Below are positions 1 to 12,217 of a stretch of DNA of 64,000 bases, in pieces (position 1 is the first letter of the stretch; every line of letters begins with the position of its first letter). A program made the position numbers and the translations under genes. The notes under the pieces are model-generated. The model saw only the letters and a program-made list of their open reading frames with translations, was not told the DNA's origin and searched no databases. Origin of the DNA: Capniomyces stellatus (Eukaryota; Kickxellomycota; Harpellomycetes; Harpellales; Legeriomycetaceae); assembly GCA_001661515.1 (NCBI GenBank), contig LUVW01000003.1, positions 310,001 through 374,000 of the forward strand, given 5' to 3'.

Positions 1-340
1 GTCAACTACAATAATAATTAGTATATTACTTATTTATTTATGATCAATATTCTCAAGAATCCTGACACCCTCAGCGCCAAGACGGCGCTGGCAACAGCAT
101 CGTTTTTGGAGGCCATCCACAAACCCCGTTACTTGATCCTGTCCAGGCTTAAAGTAGCACCAATCTCCCTGAACCAATGTCCATCGGGTACGGACGATCC
201 AATTGATTAAAGGGGGTGTTGGCTAGTAGAGTTGTTTATCATAATCAAGATAGCATAGTGTTTTATAGTATTTTTATGGTATTGTTTAATATTGTATGTT
301 TTGTTGTGTTGATTTTGTTACCAATAAACCACGTAAATCA
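1..340 (+). mobile_element. 3' end of a decayed LTR retrotransposon (putative)
   Basis: A coding remnant runs from ATG 40-42 to TAA 208-210 (56 codons). It abuts a purine run, AAAGGGGG (209-216), which looks like a polypurine tract. An LTR-like segment follows, starting TGTTGGC at 217 and ending near 340 (ACGTAAATCA), with an AATAAA inside. The same order (reading frame, stop, purine tract, TGTTGGC) recurs at 37001-37194, and the LTR end recurs near 47320-47389. The remnant has no protein domain I recognise, so assignment to Ty3 or Ty1 type is not possible. No 5' LTR, primer-binding site or target duplication is visible, and the element may begin outside the window. Confidence 0.5.
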
Positions 341-496
341 AATCGAAATCTTATAATGGGATTGTGTGCTTTACAATGATGATGTTGATGTTTATTATTA
401 CCAAGTGCTTTGTTCCACTCGGCACTTTAACAAGAAATAGCAAAATAGGTATTATTTACAAAGTACACTTGTCTAACCAATAAAAGAATATCAGGG

Positions 497-2391
497 CTAG
501 TATGGCTGAGAAAAGTCCATTGATTGAAAGTCATAAAACTCATTCAGGGCTATCTCAAATGTTCCAACCTCAACCGCTTCGCTGTCGTGCTGTCCGACAT
601 AGGGATACTCCTTGACAAACTTTTCATCACTATCCATCCACCCTGTCGTTTGTAGTAGCCACTCAATCATCCCACCATTACCACTGTCAAAGTCCATTCC
701 TGGATCATTAAAGTTTCTTTTGTAATCTATGGGAGAAACACTTCGGTTAACCGACTTCATCTGCTGGATTTTGTCTCTTCGCCTTTGGGTATGGATCTGT
801 GTTTGTGTCTGTGTCTGTACCTGTGTCTGTGCCTGTTTTCGTGCTGTTTGTTGCGTTGTTAGCTGTGCTGCTAGTCGCACATCTACTTTTATTTCTGTTA
901 TTCCTGACTTGCTCTTGTTACTCAAGCTGCTATTGCTTCCACATGGCGTATTAATTATGTATAGATGCGTTTCGCTACTGCCTCTGTTTTTAACTCCAAT
1001 TCCCTCCATTTGAACATATCGTTTATTATGATATCTTCTTTTGATTATATTCTCCTTGTATCTCTTGTATCCAACCCGCCAACCATTCGACCCACTCTCT
1101 GTTCCTCCTACTTTTGATATTATTTTTTTAAACAAGCATAAATATAAACACTTTATAGAGTGAACCAAACAAATTTATATCACCTCAATAAAAATAATTG
1201 AATTCACATCAGTTCCTTACCTTGGCTATTATTGCCATCTCGACTCGATGCACTGTTACCTTGAACTTGACTCTTGGTGCTAATATTATTACCTGATCCA
1301 TTTTGTATCCCATCCTCAATCCCGACATCCATTTCCTTATTTGATTTTTCAAAATCGCGCTGATCCTTTTGCCAGTTCACCATTACACCATTTGTTAGCC
1401 ACCCAGAAACCATCTCTTTTTTGCTCTTCATTTGCTCACGCCCATATCCAAAACCTTCCGAATTCTCGTTTGTCTTTTTTCCTACTTTCTCATTTCGGTT
1501 TTTTCCATACCCCCTTTCCTCAGCCGCCCCCTTTATTCTACCTTCTATCTGCACAATCCTCTTAACACCCGCGTTTCCACGTAACAACTGGTTTTCAACA
1601 CATTTATGCTGTATCAATTGCGATTCGGACATGTACATCTCCCCCGTATTACTCTTGCCTTCTTGTATACAGACCGATTCTGCATTATTTTCAGCAAACG
1701 CAAATCCGTATCTGCTGGCTATATTTCTCGGTTTAGGCTCGCCGACTTGCCTATTCGTTATTACATCCTTCACTATATTCTCCTGGACGCATCGATATTT
1801 CCCATTATCAGCCCCATACTTACTGTCTGTTCCGCTATATACGTTTATCGTTGGTTTCAAGCCTCTATTGAAACTCCCTAAACCATCCGTGCTAATTACC
1901 TCTCGTATCTCCTCCATCCAGTTTTCAAACATTCCTCCCTTTTCCAAACTCTTTGAATCAAGCTCTGGATTGTACTTTTTGTTTTCATGCATACCATTGG
2001 CTTTTCTGCTTGGTCCTACATCCAATACACCACTCCTGTGTATGTTTAACTCTTCAATAGACACATTTTCGACCATGCCTTCAAAGCCTCCCTTGTGTTT
2101 CACTGCATCCCCCAGTTCAAACACAGGACACTTTATGCCTTTAGAGTGACCCATGTTAATACACCTACTATCTTCAATGTTGTGCAGCTTTTGTGTTTCC
2201 ATTTCTTCATCAAAAATAACGCCTTTTATTGCTCCTGATGGGTTTCTTGAAGGCGCATAGTTCATATCCCCGCTCCTTACCTCGATACCAGACTGTAGCT
2301 CTGTCCAGCCCCATGTAGAATCAGTATCTAGCGAATCTGATGGAATTATGCTTGCCCAGCTACTCACCGTAAGTATATCACTACTACTCAT
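497..2391 (-). CDS. Hypothetical two-exon protein (about 593 aa)
   Basis: I do not recognise this protein. Exon 1 is 2391..1221 from an ATG. It ends at a consensus donor (AAG|GTAAGG), and read-through would hit TGA within a few codons. Exon 2 is 1107..497. Joining at TAG|GAGG keeps phase 1 and gives 593 aa; the acceptor three bases upstream would add one residue. The predicted product is polar and probably mostly disordered: an N-terminus with several Trp and Ser, a long Lys/Glu/Asn/Gly-rich middle, a QTQ-type Gln/Thr repeat in exon 2, and a more ordered acidic and aromatic C-terminus (FEIALNEFYDF). No transmembrane segment or signal peptide is evident. It could be a regulatory or scaffold protein, but nothing in the sequence decides this. 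The neighbouring retroelement fragment ends about 150 bp beyond its stop. Confidence 0.6.
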
Positions 2392-2420
2392 TATCTCTCT
2401 TTTACTTTTTCTTACTTGTT

Positions 2421-2541
2421 TCTGTTGCTACTGATATTGCTGTTGCTAATATTGTTGTTCTAATATTGCTGTTGCTACTTATGTCTTTGTTGCTATTGCT
2501 AATATTGTTGTTGCTACTGATATTGTTGGTATCTCTTTAAA
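2421..2541. repeat. Degenerate TTGCTA/ATATTG repeat
   Basis: Units such as TTGCTACTGATATTG and TTGCTAATATTGTTG alternate imperfectly just upstream of the start codon of the hypothetical gene at 497-2391. The array would lie in its promoter or 5' leader. No function is visible. Confidence 0.6.
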
Positions 2542-5500
2542 TAGTTGCAATATGTACTTGCTGAGCACACTGTTTAAGCAGTGTATCTCTATGTTTTAAA
2601 TAATCAATAAAGCCAAGGTGCTGTAAGCTTGACATAAAGAGCAAGGCTGTTCTTTTATTTCACTTTGGTTGCCTTTTTTTTTTTTTACAATAGTGCTGTT
2701 CGACGTGTGTTTTCGCCTTTCTATTTCTTTTATTTTTATTTTCAGTACCCTCTTTATTAGTTGAAAATTAGTAATTTTGATTGTATTTTTCCTGTTTATA
2801 TATCACAAGAACTTTTATTTTATCACTCAGTTGGTATCCTGCCCTAATTCTTATTACATTTATCGCTCAAATGACTTTGAAAAATGACTATCATTTTTTT
2901 TCCTCAATGTTGTATTCGAAAATTGGTGGTATGGAGTAGTGTAAAATGTACAAATAACGTGTAATTTAGAATCTGACTTTAGCAGGATAGGACACACCAC
3001 ACTCGATATATATATTGTTACATTGATGTTGATATTGATATTGATATTGATCAGGCTATTGTGATAAATGTTTGTTTCTTTTCATTATTTATTTATTTTT
3101 CCTTCAAATTAGACCTGTTTAATTGTTTAATTCCTAAAATCCCAGCTGGATAAATTCTGCAAGTTTATTTCCATAAAAAAGTTCTGCAGGTTTAGAGGGT
3201 AAAAATAGTTCACTTCTGCTACTATTAAGGTTCCTTTGCTTTGCTTCTTTATATGTAAATAGATAGGCTATATCATGCTTACACATTCCATTGCCTGAAT
3301 CGAACATAAATCCCAACGTTTGTTCATTTCAAAGTCTAATATTTACATATATGATGATATAAACCCGCGTTACACCCAATATAATGTGATTTTACAATGA
3401 ACGCATTCGTTCTGAACTTTTTCTCTTTAACTGACTATGATTTAAAAATTGAATGTAATAATAATAAATCAGCACATTGAACAAAAAAAATCTCAGTAAC
3501 TTCGATAATAAAAAAAAACTGAACATCATTTACGCCGAGCTTGAATCGTAAACCGCGCCTATTTGTTCTGTTTTTACTTTGGTTTTTTCAAATACAGCCA
3601 AAAAAAAAAACAAAAAAAAAAACAAAAAAACAAAAAAAACAAGCGCAATATACCACTTTTTCCATGACATGCATGTTGGGGGAGTTTTTTTTTTACTAGA
3701 AAGTACAATTGGAACTCTTTTTAAAAAAACAACGCCCATTAAACTGCGTGCATTTGTGTTTATTAGCAAATTTTTACCCTCTTTTATAATGCTTTAATTA
3801 AGAAATTCTCAGTTGTGCTTGGTCATGTGAGACAAAGTATCAATGCAACGCTTGGGTGGGATTCTTTTCTTCAATCGATTAGTCAATCAGAAATAGGCAG
3901 AGCGGTTAATCACTTTGGGGATATTTGGCTGAAAGCTGGCCTTTTCTCAATTGATTTTGCTTATAAAGAACCGAAATAAATGAACAAGCAGTATTTAAAA
4001 ACTTTTGACAATTATTAATATACTTTTTTTTCGTTTTCCCGTATCGCGCCGCTTATACATTATAAAGAATTTTCTTAGCTTAATGATTTACGCAACTATT
4101 GTTAGATTTGAATAAAACAAGAAAAAAAAGGAGAATGTGCAACTATTTTATGCATAATCCTTCCCTCTTCCCCTCACATCCTCACTGGATAAAACTGTCA
4201 TCGATTAGGTTGTTGATGGTATTTATAATGAAAAATAAAAATTTAAACAATGGAACTATCGAACTTTAATTCAACTAGATTTACCACATTGGCTTGCTCG
4301 GGATTAGACTCATCGGAAAAGATTGTCAGTTACAACAAATCTTGTTAAAAGCTATAAATTGATCCCAAGTCTAATAAAGCGAGTATATTTCAGGTATTTT
4401 AGGACTAATAACATGTTCGCTTGGCTCCAACTTTTAATTCGCTTTGTGGTATGATTATCTATCACAGATGTTCGTTGTGTTAGTCATTTGGCTAGCTTGA
4501 ATGCGTTGTACAATAAACAATAAGTTATAGCCAAGAGGTGGACGAGTTTGTTGAAAACTTGAATTCATGTATTATATCTTACTGATTGGTGTTTGCCACA
4601 CACATTCAACAAAAACAATTGACTATCAGCAGACTAGCCAGCAGGCTACCTTAAGCGTGTTCAAAAATAATTGCCAATTAAACTTGGTTCTAAAAAACAA
4701 ACAATTTTTTTTAAAAAAAACAGACAAAATAATTCATAATAAATAATAAATAAATAAAATGAAAACTAAATTCTGTCAAACCATACTGAGGTGTAAACCA
4801 AATGAATTGTACTGACCACAGCTCAGGTTGGTTTAGTTTAACGAGTTTGTCAAGCCCATTAACAAGGTGTAGTTTTTGAATGCGTAGTTCAGTAATCAAA
4901 GTAAATATTGTTATCGACTATATCTTGGCTTATCACCATTCAGGTGGGATACAAGTGGAGGCGCTTATTCGCAAATTTAGCAAAGAAGCGAAACATCTAT
5001 ATATTTCAAAAAAGTAGAGTTAGAAACAAGAAATTGAACAATGAAGTTGCACTGCTTCGATTTACTTTTTTTATTATTGAAATGCTTTTATTTACTTTTA
5101 CTCTTGGATTTGCATAATGTAAAGCTAAACTGGTCAAGTATCGGTTATGATAATATATTCCATACTTATCAATGAGACGCAATAATTCAAAACAGAATAT
5201 ATAAAAATAAAAATAAACCCTCTTTACAATACCCATAAAGCGAGGGTGTGTCATATTTAAAGCGTTGTTAAATCGGGGCGTGACTCAGCAAACGCGTTTA
5301 CTGGCATAGCCTAGACTTTTGGTTTAAAATTAAGCAAATTTACTCTCTGACAAAGGGTTCTAATATGATTGATTAGATAACTCGCTCTAGATTTGTGAGA
5401 TACACACTCTACTCGATAACACAACACAAGCCAATAATCCTAAATAGCGACTATCATATCTATTTATAACAAGGTTCTTTATGGAGTAATTTTGTAGTAT

Positions 5501-6624
5501 GAGTGTATAGCAACAGTACAGAGCCATGCATTTAAAATAGTCAAATCCAGGTTGTAGAGCGTCGATAAGGAGTCCAACTTGGTTATGCATAGCTGAATTT
5601 AAGCAGAGCTATATTTTAAAGCCAAATCCTTAATTCTGCCAGATACGCAACAATCAACGCTAGAAACCTTGGAAACCCGGTTATGCTGGTGTATGTTGCG
5701 GTTAAATGTTGTTTTTAGCAAAAATGCCCAATTGTAAACATACTTTGCCCCCACTTTTTGTAGAAAAGCAGCACTTTTGCGCTATTAAGCTGTAAATAAA
5801 GTATATGAATGATGTTAACGTGCTGAAGCGTTCATTAGTAGTCAAAGCTCAAAATGGCGATTCCGGGTATAACACCAAAAGTACGCATGAAAAATATTCT
5901 GGTTTTTTTGTAGTAGGCTGTTTTGTAGTGGGCTGTTTTGTAGTAGATTGTTTTTTTTAAACATTAAATTCAGCGTATGGTGCGTATAAATTTTATCTCA
6001 AAGTCGTGAAACTAGGCTGTTGAGTCAGCCAATTAATTGCCTATAAAGCCTTGAATTTATTAGTTATTCTTAGTTACTTAATCCAGTTAATTGTGATTTT
6101 TAATCAATAGTGCTTTTAAGTTGATTTTTTTGTTGGAGAAAAAAAAAATAGTAACGGAAAAAAAAAATAGTAAAAAAGTAAATAAACGTTTAAATCTATT
6201 GATTGACTCGAGTTATATTTCTCGAGGCAAAAAAAACAACAAATATATACGTTAAATATAAAGGTAAAACAGAATAAAGTAAAGCAAAAAAGTGTACCGC
6301 TTATTTTGGAGACACTGATAATTAAAAACAAACGATTCGACTTGGAGGATTATATAAATAGTCAAAGGTAAGTTGATTGGATTAAATTGGCTGATTGAAA
6401 GGGTTTACTAGCTTGATTCAAAACCCTTGTTCAGGCTCATCAGCAGCGCGTCAAAGTAATTAATCCCGATGCCACTTTTAAATTTATGATTTTAGCTACG
6501 CCTCTAATTTGATAGAATTTTCCCTGTAATTCGAATTCTCAATATAATTTAAATCTCGAACAATTAGCGAAGCAAACACCCTTTGGATTATCCACGAGAA
6601 TAGATAGGATCAAGGAAAATAGAA
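2542..6624. other. A/T-rich intergenic region, no supported gene
   Basis: This 4-kb stretch separates two divergent genes. It contains homopolymer A and T runs, a short GATATT repeat (3021-3052), a 16-bp direct repeat based on GGCTGTTTTGTAGT (about 5920-5950), and a possible TATA element (TATATAAATA, about 6350) roughly 270 bp upstream of the RAE1 start. All open frames here are short, compositionally biased (Lys-, Phe- or Leu-rich), and lack splice-consistent partners. I see no RNA gene. Confidence 0.6.
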
Positions 6625-8741
6625 ATGAATTCGACGGTACTTGCAGACAAGGATATCGAAGTAAGTGATTGTGGATGCGCTTTGCTGCAAACAATCTGCC
6701 GAATAAAAGTTAAATGTGGTCATTCAAAACATGAATCACCTTCGTTGACTAATTTAAACGATAAAACATCGCCCACCTTAAATTATAACACCAATGTGCG
6801 ATTAAATTCAATGAAACTGAAAACGAACTCTTGGTTCATTGTCAATGCGATACTAAACATTAAATTCAACCCATTGAAATAGATCTCCCAACCACCTACA
6901 GATACTGTGTCTGAATTATGTTTTAGCCCACAAGCAGACTACTTGGCAGCATCGTCATGGGACAATCAGGTTAGTGGATTTACTTTTCAAAGCAGTATAT
7001 TGCTTATATTCTAATAGCAAAAGTAAATGAAGCATGTTTGGGAGAGTGAGTGCTCTATTGCTGTTGAAATTCAGCGAATGAGTTTACGTGGGTGTGCTAG
7101 AACACAGGCTCTTTTCCCCGTTTTCTCTTTTGAAAACGGTGCTTATATGTGTTTTAAATCTTTCGTTTGTTTGAACTCCTTGCTGATACTTAAAGCGAGC
7201 AGTTAGACTTACTTTTGCATATCCGCTACCGCCATTTTTTTCTATATGGATTATAATAACAATGAATTTGACTCTAACAAATGTAGGTACGAGTTTGGGA
7301 AGTGCAGGCTAATGGAACAACAGCAGGCAAGGCTATGTATGCACACGAAGGTCCTGCACTGTGCTGCTCTTGGTCACAGGTAATTGTATTAGATTATAAA
7401 AAAGCGTTCACATTTATTAATCGATAGTCTGGCTCGGTTTGTAGTCCTGGCTCAAGTATTATCAGAGCTGATAAAAACAACCACATGCTCTGAGGCGAGC
7501 ATTATAAGGCTTTAAGTCTGTTTGAACCTGTCTCTGCTACTGTATTCGCGAATGCTTTGTCTTTTGCTGTTGTAGCTGTTGTTCCTTTCCCTGTTTCTTT
7601 ATAACAAATCAAAATATTGGTGATATTGAATCTAGAAAATAAAATCAAAATTTTTGCTGTTGTCATTTTTAATAGGATGGGACCAAACTAGCTTCTGGAG
7701 GTGCAGATAAGGCTGGGCGCATGCTTGATGTTGCGACAGGAAAGTCTACTCAGATTGCAGTCCATGACGCAGCAATCCGGTGCATTAAATTTGTAGAGGC
7801 ACCGGGATCAGCTTCGCCTATAGTTGCTACAGGAAGTTGGGATAAGACTTTAAAGGTATGCTGCATCAAACAGTTATTTTTTATTATAATTACAATATGG
7901 TTGACTTGTTGACTTGTTGACTTGTTGATTTATTAATCGGTTTGTCTAGTTTGTCTGCTTTTAGATAAATCAACAACACAGAGTATACTTTGGTCAACGT
8001 TTAATACTAATTTTTTATTTATTTATTATTTTTTAGTATTGGGATCTTAGATCTTCAGCGCCAATTGGCACAGTTCAGCTACCGGAGAGATGCTATACTA
8101 TGGACGTAAACCATCCGCTTATGGTTGTAGGAACCGCGGATAGACACATTTTAATATTTGATCTCAATAACCCAACCACACCGTTTAAAGTAAGTCGAAG
8201 CCCTTTACTTGCCGATTTTTCAACTATGCTCGATATTTATAACCAGTTGCTCTAACATGCTACTGGTAAACTTGAATAGACAACTGTTTCGCCGCTAAAA
8301 TACCAAACGCGAACTGTTTCCTGCTTCACTACTAAAGACGGGTTCGCGATTGGCTCAATCGAGGGACGGGTGGGAATCCAATACATCCAAGAGGCCCAAA
8401 AAACCAGCGAATTCTCGTTCAAGTGCCACCGTGACCCAAGCAGCAATGTTTATTCGATCAATTCGATCTCACACCACCCTACATTTGGCACTTTTTGCAC
8501 TGCTGGTTCAGACGGCGGTATTCTATTCTGGGATAAAGACGCTCGCCAGAAACTGAAAACCTTCCCAAGCGCCAACTCACCTATAACTTCGACATGCTTT
8601 AACCGCGATGGCCGAATCTTTGCTTATTCCGTTGGCTACGACTGGTCAAAAGGATATGCAAATTCACACCAAAATGACAAACGCACAATATTTTTACATT
8701 CTGTCAAAGAGGAGGACGCAAAGCCACGCAAAAAGAGGTGA
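6625..8741 (+). CDS. RAE1: mRNA export factor RAE1/Gle2 (WD40)
   Basis: Six exons join in frame: 6625..6660, 6883..6969, 7287..7379, 7676..7855, 8037..8189 and 8280..8741, giving 336 aa, close to the usual 350-370 for the family. Every intron is GT-AG, 90 to 317 bp long. The first residues lead into the family start region (ISQPPTDTVSELCFSP, then ASSWDNQVRVWEV). WD-type blades follow, including GSWDKTLKYWDLR and GSDGGILFWDKD, and the diagnostic GYDWSKG motif lies at about residues 302-308. RAE1/Gle2 is a seven-bladed beta-propeller that binds the GLEBS motif of nucleoporin Nup98/Nup116 at nuclear pores and supports poly(A) RNA export; in animals it also binds the checkpoint kinase Bub1. The protein ends in a short basic tail (KPRKKR). 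Bub3 is a paralogue, but the PPTD start and YDW motif favour RAE1. Confidence 0.95.
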
Positions 8742-9361
8742 TAGCCAAGCCTGATGTAGTTAACTTTTTCTTTTTTTTTAATTCCTTTTTCCTTTTCTCT
8801 ATTTCCCTTTTTTTTCATTTCTATATTTTATTTCCATACTTTACTTAGCCAAGGATATATACATTTAATTATATTTAATTATACATCCGAATTATTCTGG
8901 GATAGGCAAAATATTCAGTTCTTTGCTCTAGCTTTATTGATATTGTGTTTGGAGTTCAATAAAGTCTGTAATAAACTATCACGTACAAGGCACTGAGTAA
9001 GTAGGTTGGGTGCGTACAAAATATGAGATTATAAAGATATATTATATTATTCAAGTTGAAAATAAACGAGTTAGCGAATAAAAAAAAGGATAATAAACGT
9101 TGAACGTTTGTATAAAGTATGTATAACATTAATCGTCAAGGCGTGGAAACAAGCTCTAATACCAAAAGCAACAAGAAACTAGTAAAATACAACAGTTGCT
9201 GGCTAGTAAAAAAGCAAGAAGAGCTAATAAAAATAGGAGATTGAGGAGTATTATAAAACTACAATTAAAATAACAAAATCTTGTGCGCGATGGGACAAAA
9301 GTTGAACCGAAAAATCAAGCAGCGTTAGAAGCGTGGGAGTGAAATGAAGTGAAATGTAAAT
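8742..9361. other. Intergenic between convergent genes
   Basis: This A/T-rich spacer holds the 3' ends of RAE1 and the unknown gene at 9362. It shows pyrimidine-rich runs just after the RAE1 stop and several AATAA-type sequences that could serve polyadenylation. No ORF, repeat or RNA gene is supported. Confidence 0.6.
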
Positions 9362-10021
9362 CTATTTAAGCTTGAGCTCAACAAAACGATTCCTTAGTGG
9401 AGATGTAATCTTGCACTTGTTCATCATTAGTCGCTCTAAAGAATATTTTCTGTAGCCGCCCTCAGGCATCCGAAAAGTGCAAAGCGTCTGCACTGCCCCC
9501 GGCAGATATTCTAATTCGACTCTTGGTTTATTATATAGCGGCCAGCATATTTTTGATGGGTCAGGTATCAGGATTCCGTTTGTGGCTGCTATATTGTCTC
9601 CAGATACCAGCGGTAAGGAGGAATTGTAAGCCCCGAGCTCAACGTTGTCTTCGCAAAGAGTAATCTCATCAGATTCCATGCCATCGTATCTTATAGTGTT
9701 GCTGAATATCATGGAACTAATATCGTCAAGCAACCCTAAGCTTGCTCTGTTGCATAAAAGCTCGTTATATTCGGCTATTTTGTTGTTACTTGACACTTCA
9801 ATAAAGTTTACCCTTGCTTCTACTAAATGTGGATTGAACGATGCCTCAACTTCATCAAACTCTGGCTCCGCGGCTCTCTTGAAAGACTCTACTTCGTCAT
9901 ACAAGAATGAATTCTTGGGCTTCGAAAAAACGACTGCGGTTCTTACGTCTGTTGTGCAGACGTTGATATTGGCTTTGCTTTTACTTCTGCTGTCTAAATC
10001 TGTGAATGCTAGGCAAATCAT
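9362..10021 (-). CDS. Hypothetical protein (219 aa, single exon)
   Basis: An uninterrupted ATG-to-stop frame of 219 codons has balanced composition, unlike the biased chance ORFs around it. I do not recognise a family. The N-terminus (MICLAFTDLDSRSK) is followed by an acidic region, a central segment with hydrophobic spacing (LGLLDDISSMIF), and a basic C-terminus (YRKYSLERLMMNKCKIT...ELKLK). There is no transmembrane segment or clear signal peptide. The next gene upstream on this strand is over 2.5 kb away, and no upstream exon could be joined with confidence, so the start is reasonable but unproven. It may be a fast-evolving subunit of a larger complex; this is speculation. Confidence 0.6.
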   Translation of the reverse strand: MICLAFTDLDSRSKSKANINVCTTDVRTAVVFSKPKNSFLYDEVESFKRAAEPEFDEVEASFNPHLVEARVNFIEVSSNNKIAEYNELLCNRASLGLLDDISSMIFSNTIRYDGMESDEITLCEDNVELGAYNSSLPLVSGDNIAATNGILIPDPSKICWPLYNKPRVELEYLPGAVQTLCTFRMPEGGYRKYSLERLMMNKCKITSPLRNRFVELKLK

Positions 10022-11163
10022 AGCGGGGTTTCAGTGTACACGTTTCCTTTTGTGAGAATTAGCGCTATAATTGTGATAAAAGAGCTAAGCTAATAAAGTA
10101 AAATAAAAATAAAAATAAAAAACAAGGTGTGATTCTTGGATCTGAATCTAGTTTTGATGCTGGGATTCCTGGAAAAGAGAGTGGAATCGAATTGTTCGTT
10201 GTACTAGTTGCTTGTATGTTTTTTTTTAAAAAAAAAAAGTCGAGATCATTGTTAATTTACTCTTCAGACGACGGATTAGCCGATAAATATACAAATCTTT
10301 TTTCAAGGCAAGCTTTTTCGTTTCAACTCAGGCTTTTTGGTAGATTTATACAGATTTTGATATTGGTTAAAGAGAATTGGTAAAATCTCTAGTATTTTGT
10401 CAACAATTGAAGGATTCTTCTGCTACAATTAAAAGTGTAAGTGTAAAGGATTCATTAGTAAACTCCAGCTACTTGTGATTTGTTCAGATTCGTCGATTTA
10501 TTTTATACTCCTAGAGCTGCTTTTCGGATTCACCCATTTACATTTCAATAGCACATTTTTTTATTATCTAATTGTCTAGGATATTCTAAATTTAGTAGTT
10601 GCACACAGGAATAGAACAGAGATATTCTATTGGTGCGTTTGATATTCTTCTTTATTCATTGTACCTTTTAACTATTAGCTTTTTAATTCTGCCTTTCTAC
10701 AGGTTAAAGTGAAATTGAAGGGAAATTGCTATTTAGGAGAATAATCGACTTAAATCGAGCAACAATTATAACATGACACATTAATCGAGGCGAAATAAAT
10801 GGTCGAAATGGCTTGGATTATTTGCTTGTATTATCAAACCTCAATCATGTCCAATAATGACTGATACGCTGCAATTGAGAAAATCACCCAACAATTGCAT
10901 CTTTTTAGTATCACTACTTTGTTGAAATTAGGGCGAAGAAAATAAGTCGAAATGCTATAACATATAAAAGTAAAAACTGAAATGTCTCAACTTTTGACAC
11001 AAAAACAGGGAGAACACCTTAAAGTAAGCAAAAGTGCAATTAATTTTTCTACTCTTAGGACAAGGATTTCTGCTGACACATCACCCCTCAGCTTGATCAT
11101 GATTTGTGTTTGCTTTGGTTTTATTTTTTCTCCAAAATTACTAATACCAAGAGGTTACATAGC

Positions 11164-11281
11164 AAAAACAAAAACAAACAAAAACAAACAAAAACAAACA
11201 TAAAAAAACATAAAAAAACATAAAAAAACATAAAAAAACATAAAAAAACATAAAAAAACATAAAAAAACATAAAAAAACAA
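11164..11281 (+). repeat. 10-bp phased A-tract array
   Basis: Eight perfect copies of TAAAAAAACA occupy 11201-11280, preceded by three copies of the related AAAACAAACA (11171-11200). The period is exactly 10 bp and every unit carries an A7 tract on the same strand, the arrangement known to produce intrinsically curved DNA. Confidence 0.9.
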
Positions 11282-12217
11282 GTAAATCATACTATGACTT
11301 CTCGTTCAACCAACATCAACACGGTTCTTCAAATATAAATATAATTAGCAACAATGACTAAAGCAACTAAAGCAGCCACAATAATAGTGGTGATAAAGTT
11401 AAATTAGTACGGAGAAGGTGTGGAGAAAGGCGTGTTCACAATCTGTATGATCAGAAAAGCCTTGTTTTCTTTTTGTTTCTGTTGTCCTTAATAATAAAAA
11501 CCTCTATAACACAGGCACAGGGAGGAAATAGCACTTGTGGTGGAAATAGCGCAGACTATTAGCAAGGTTTCCTCGCCTGGGAATTAATTGCAAATAAGCA
11601 AGGCTGATGCCATTGCGATTACATGATAATAATACTCTCTTTAGAACTTTTGTTTTGAAAACAATTTTTCAGGCGTAATAAAGATTTTCTTTTTTTCTAT
11701 TAAAAAAAATAAGGGCAAGGAAGGGATCACGTTTAATGGAGAAACTGGCCTTGCTCTTAAAAAATAATGGGCAAGTTGGGTCAGCACTTATTGAGGTCAC
11801 GAGTCGAATCAGAATGCTCAAAAGCACCAAAAGCACCAACGTCACCAACATCACCAATGAAGATTAACTAACTGAAATGTTGTGTTGGTCCCATGCCTTT
11901 TATGTCGTTACTGTGAACATGTGTGCATTTTTTTTAATTGAAAACAAACTAAATTACCTATGAAATTCTATTGATAACAACATTCCCTAAAAGCGAATAA
12001 GCTACTTTGGCAAAAAAACACTCTAAACCGTGTATTTATTTATACAAGTCGCTTAAGCGGTACAGTTTTGCTTGGGTATAAATAAATTAACAAACAGCAA
12101 CATTTTTAATCAAGCCAAGCTAATACATAGTATGGAATGGACTCTACACACCAAGTTAGTTTATTTTCCGGGCTTCTGGCTACAAATGATTCTTATAAAT
12201 ACATTTTAACGCGTTAA

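Noticed and set aside
3579..3797. 72-codon Lys-rich frame
   Set aside because: It comes from an A-run region (AAAAAAACAAAAAAA) and is a composition artefact.
3767..3979. 70-codon open stretch (NATLGWDSFLQSISQ ... FAYKEPK)
   Set aside because: It looks protein-like but has no ATG and no credible splice partner; a gene relic or chance cannot be told apart.
10129..10383. 84-codon frame
   Set aside because: It opens with GTG, has a Phe/Lys homopolymer from a T/A run, and no family match.
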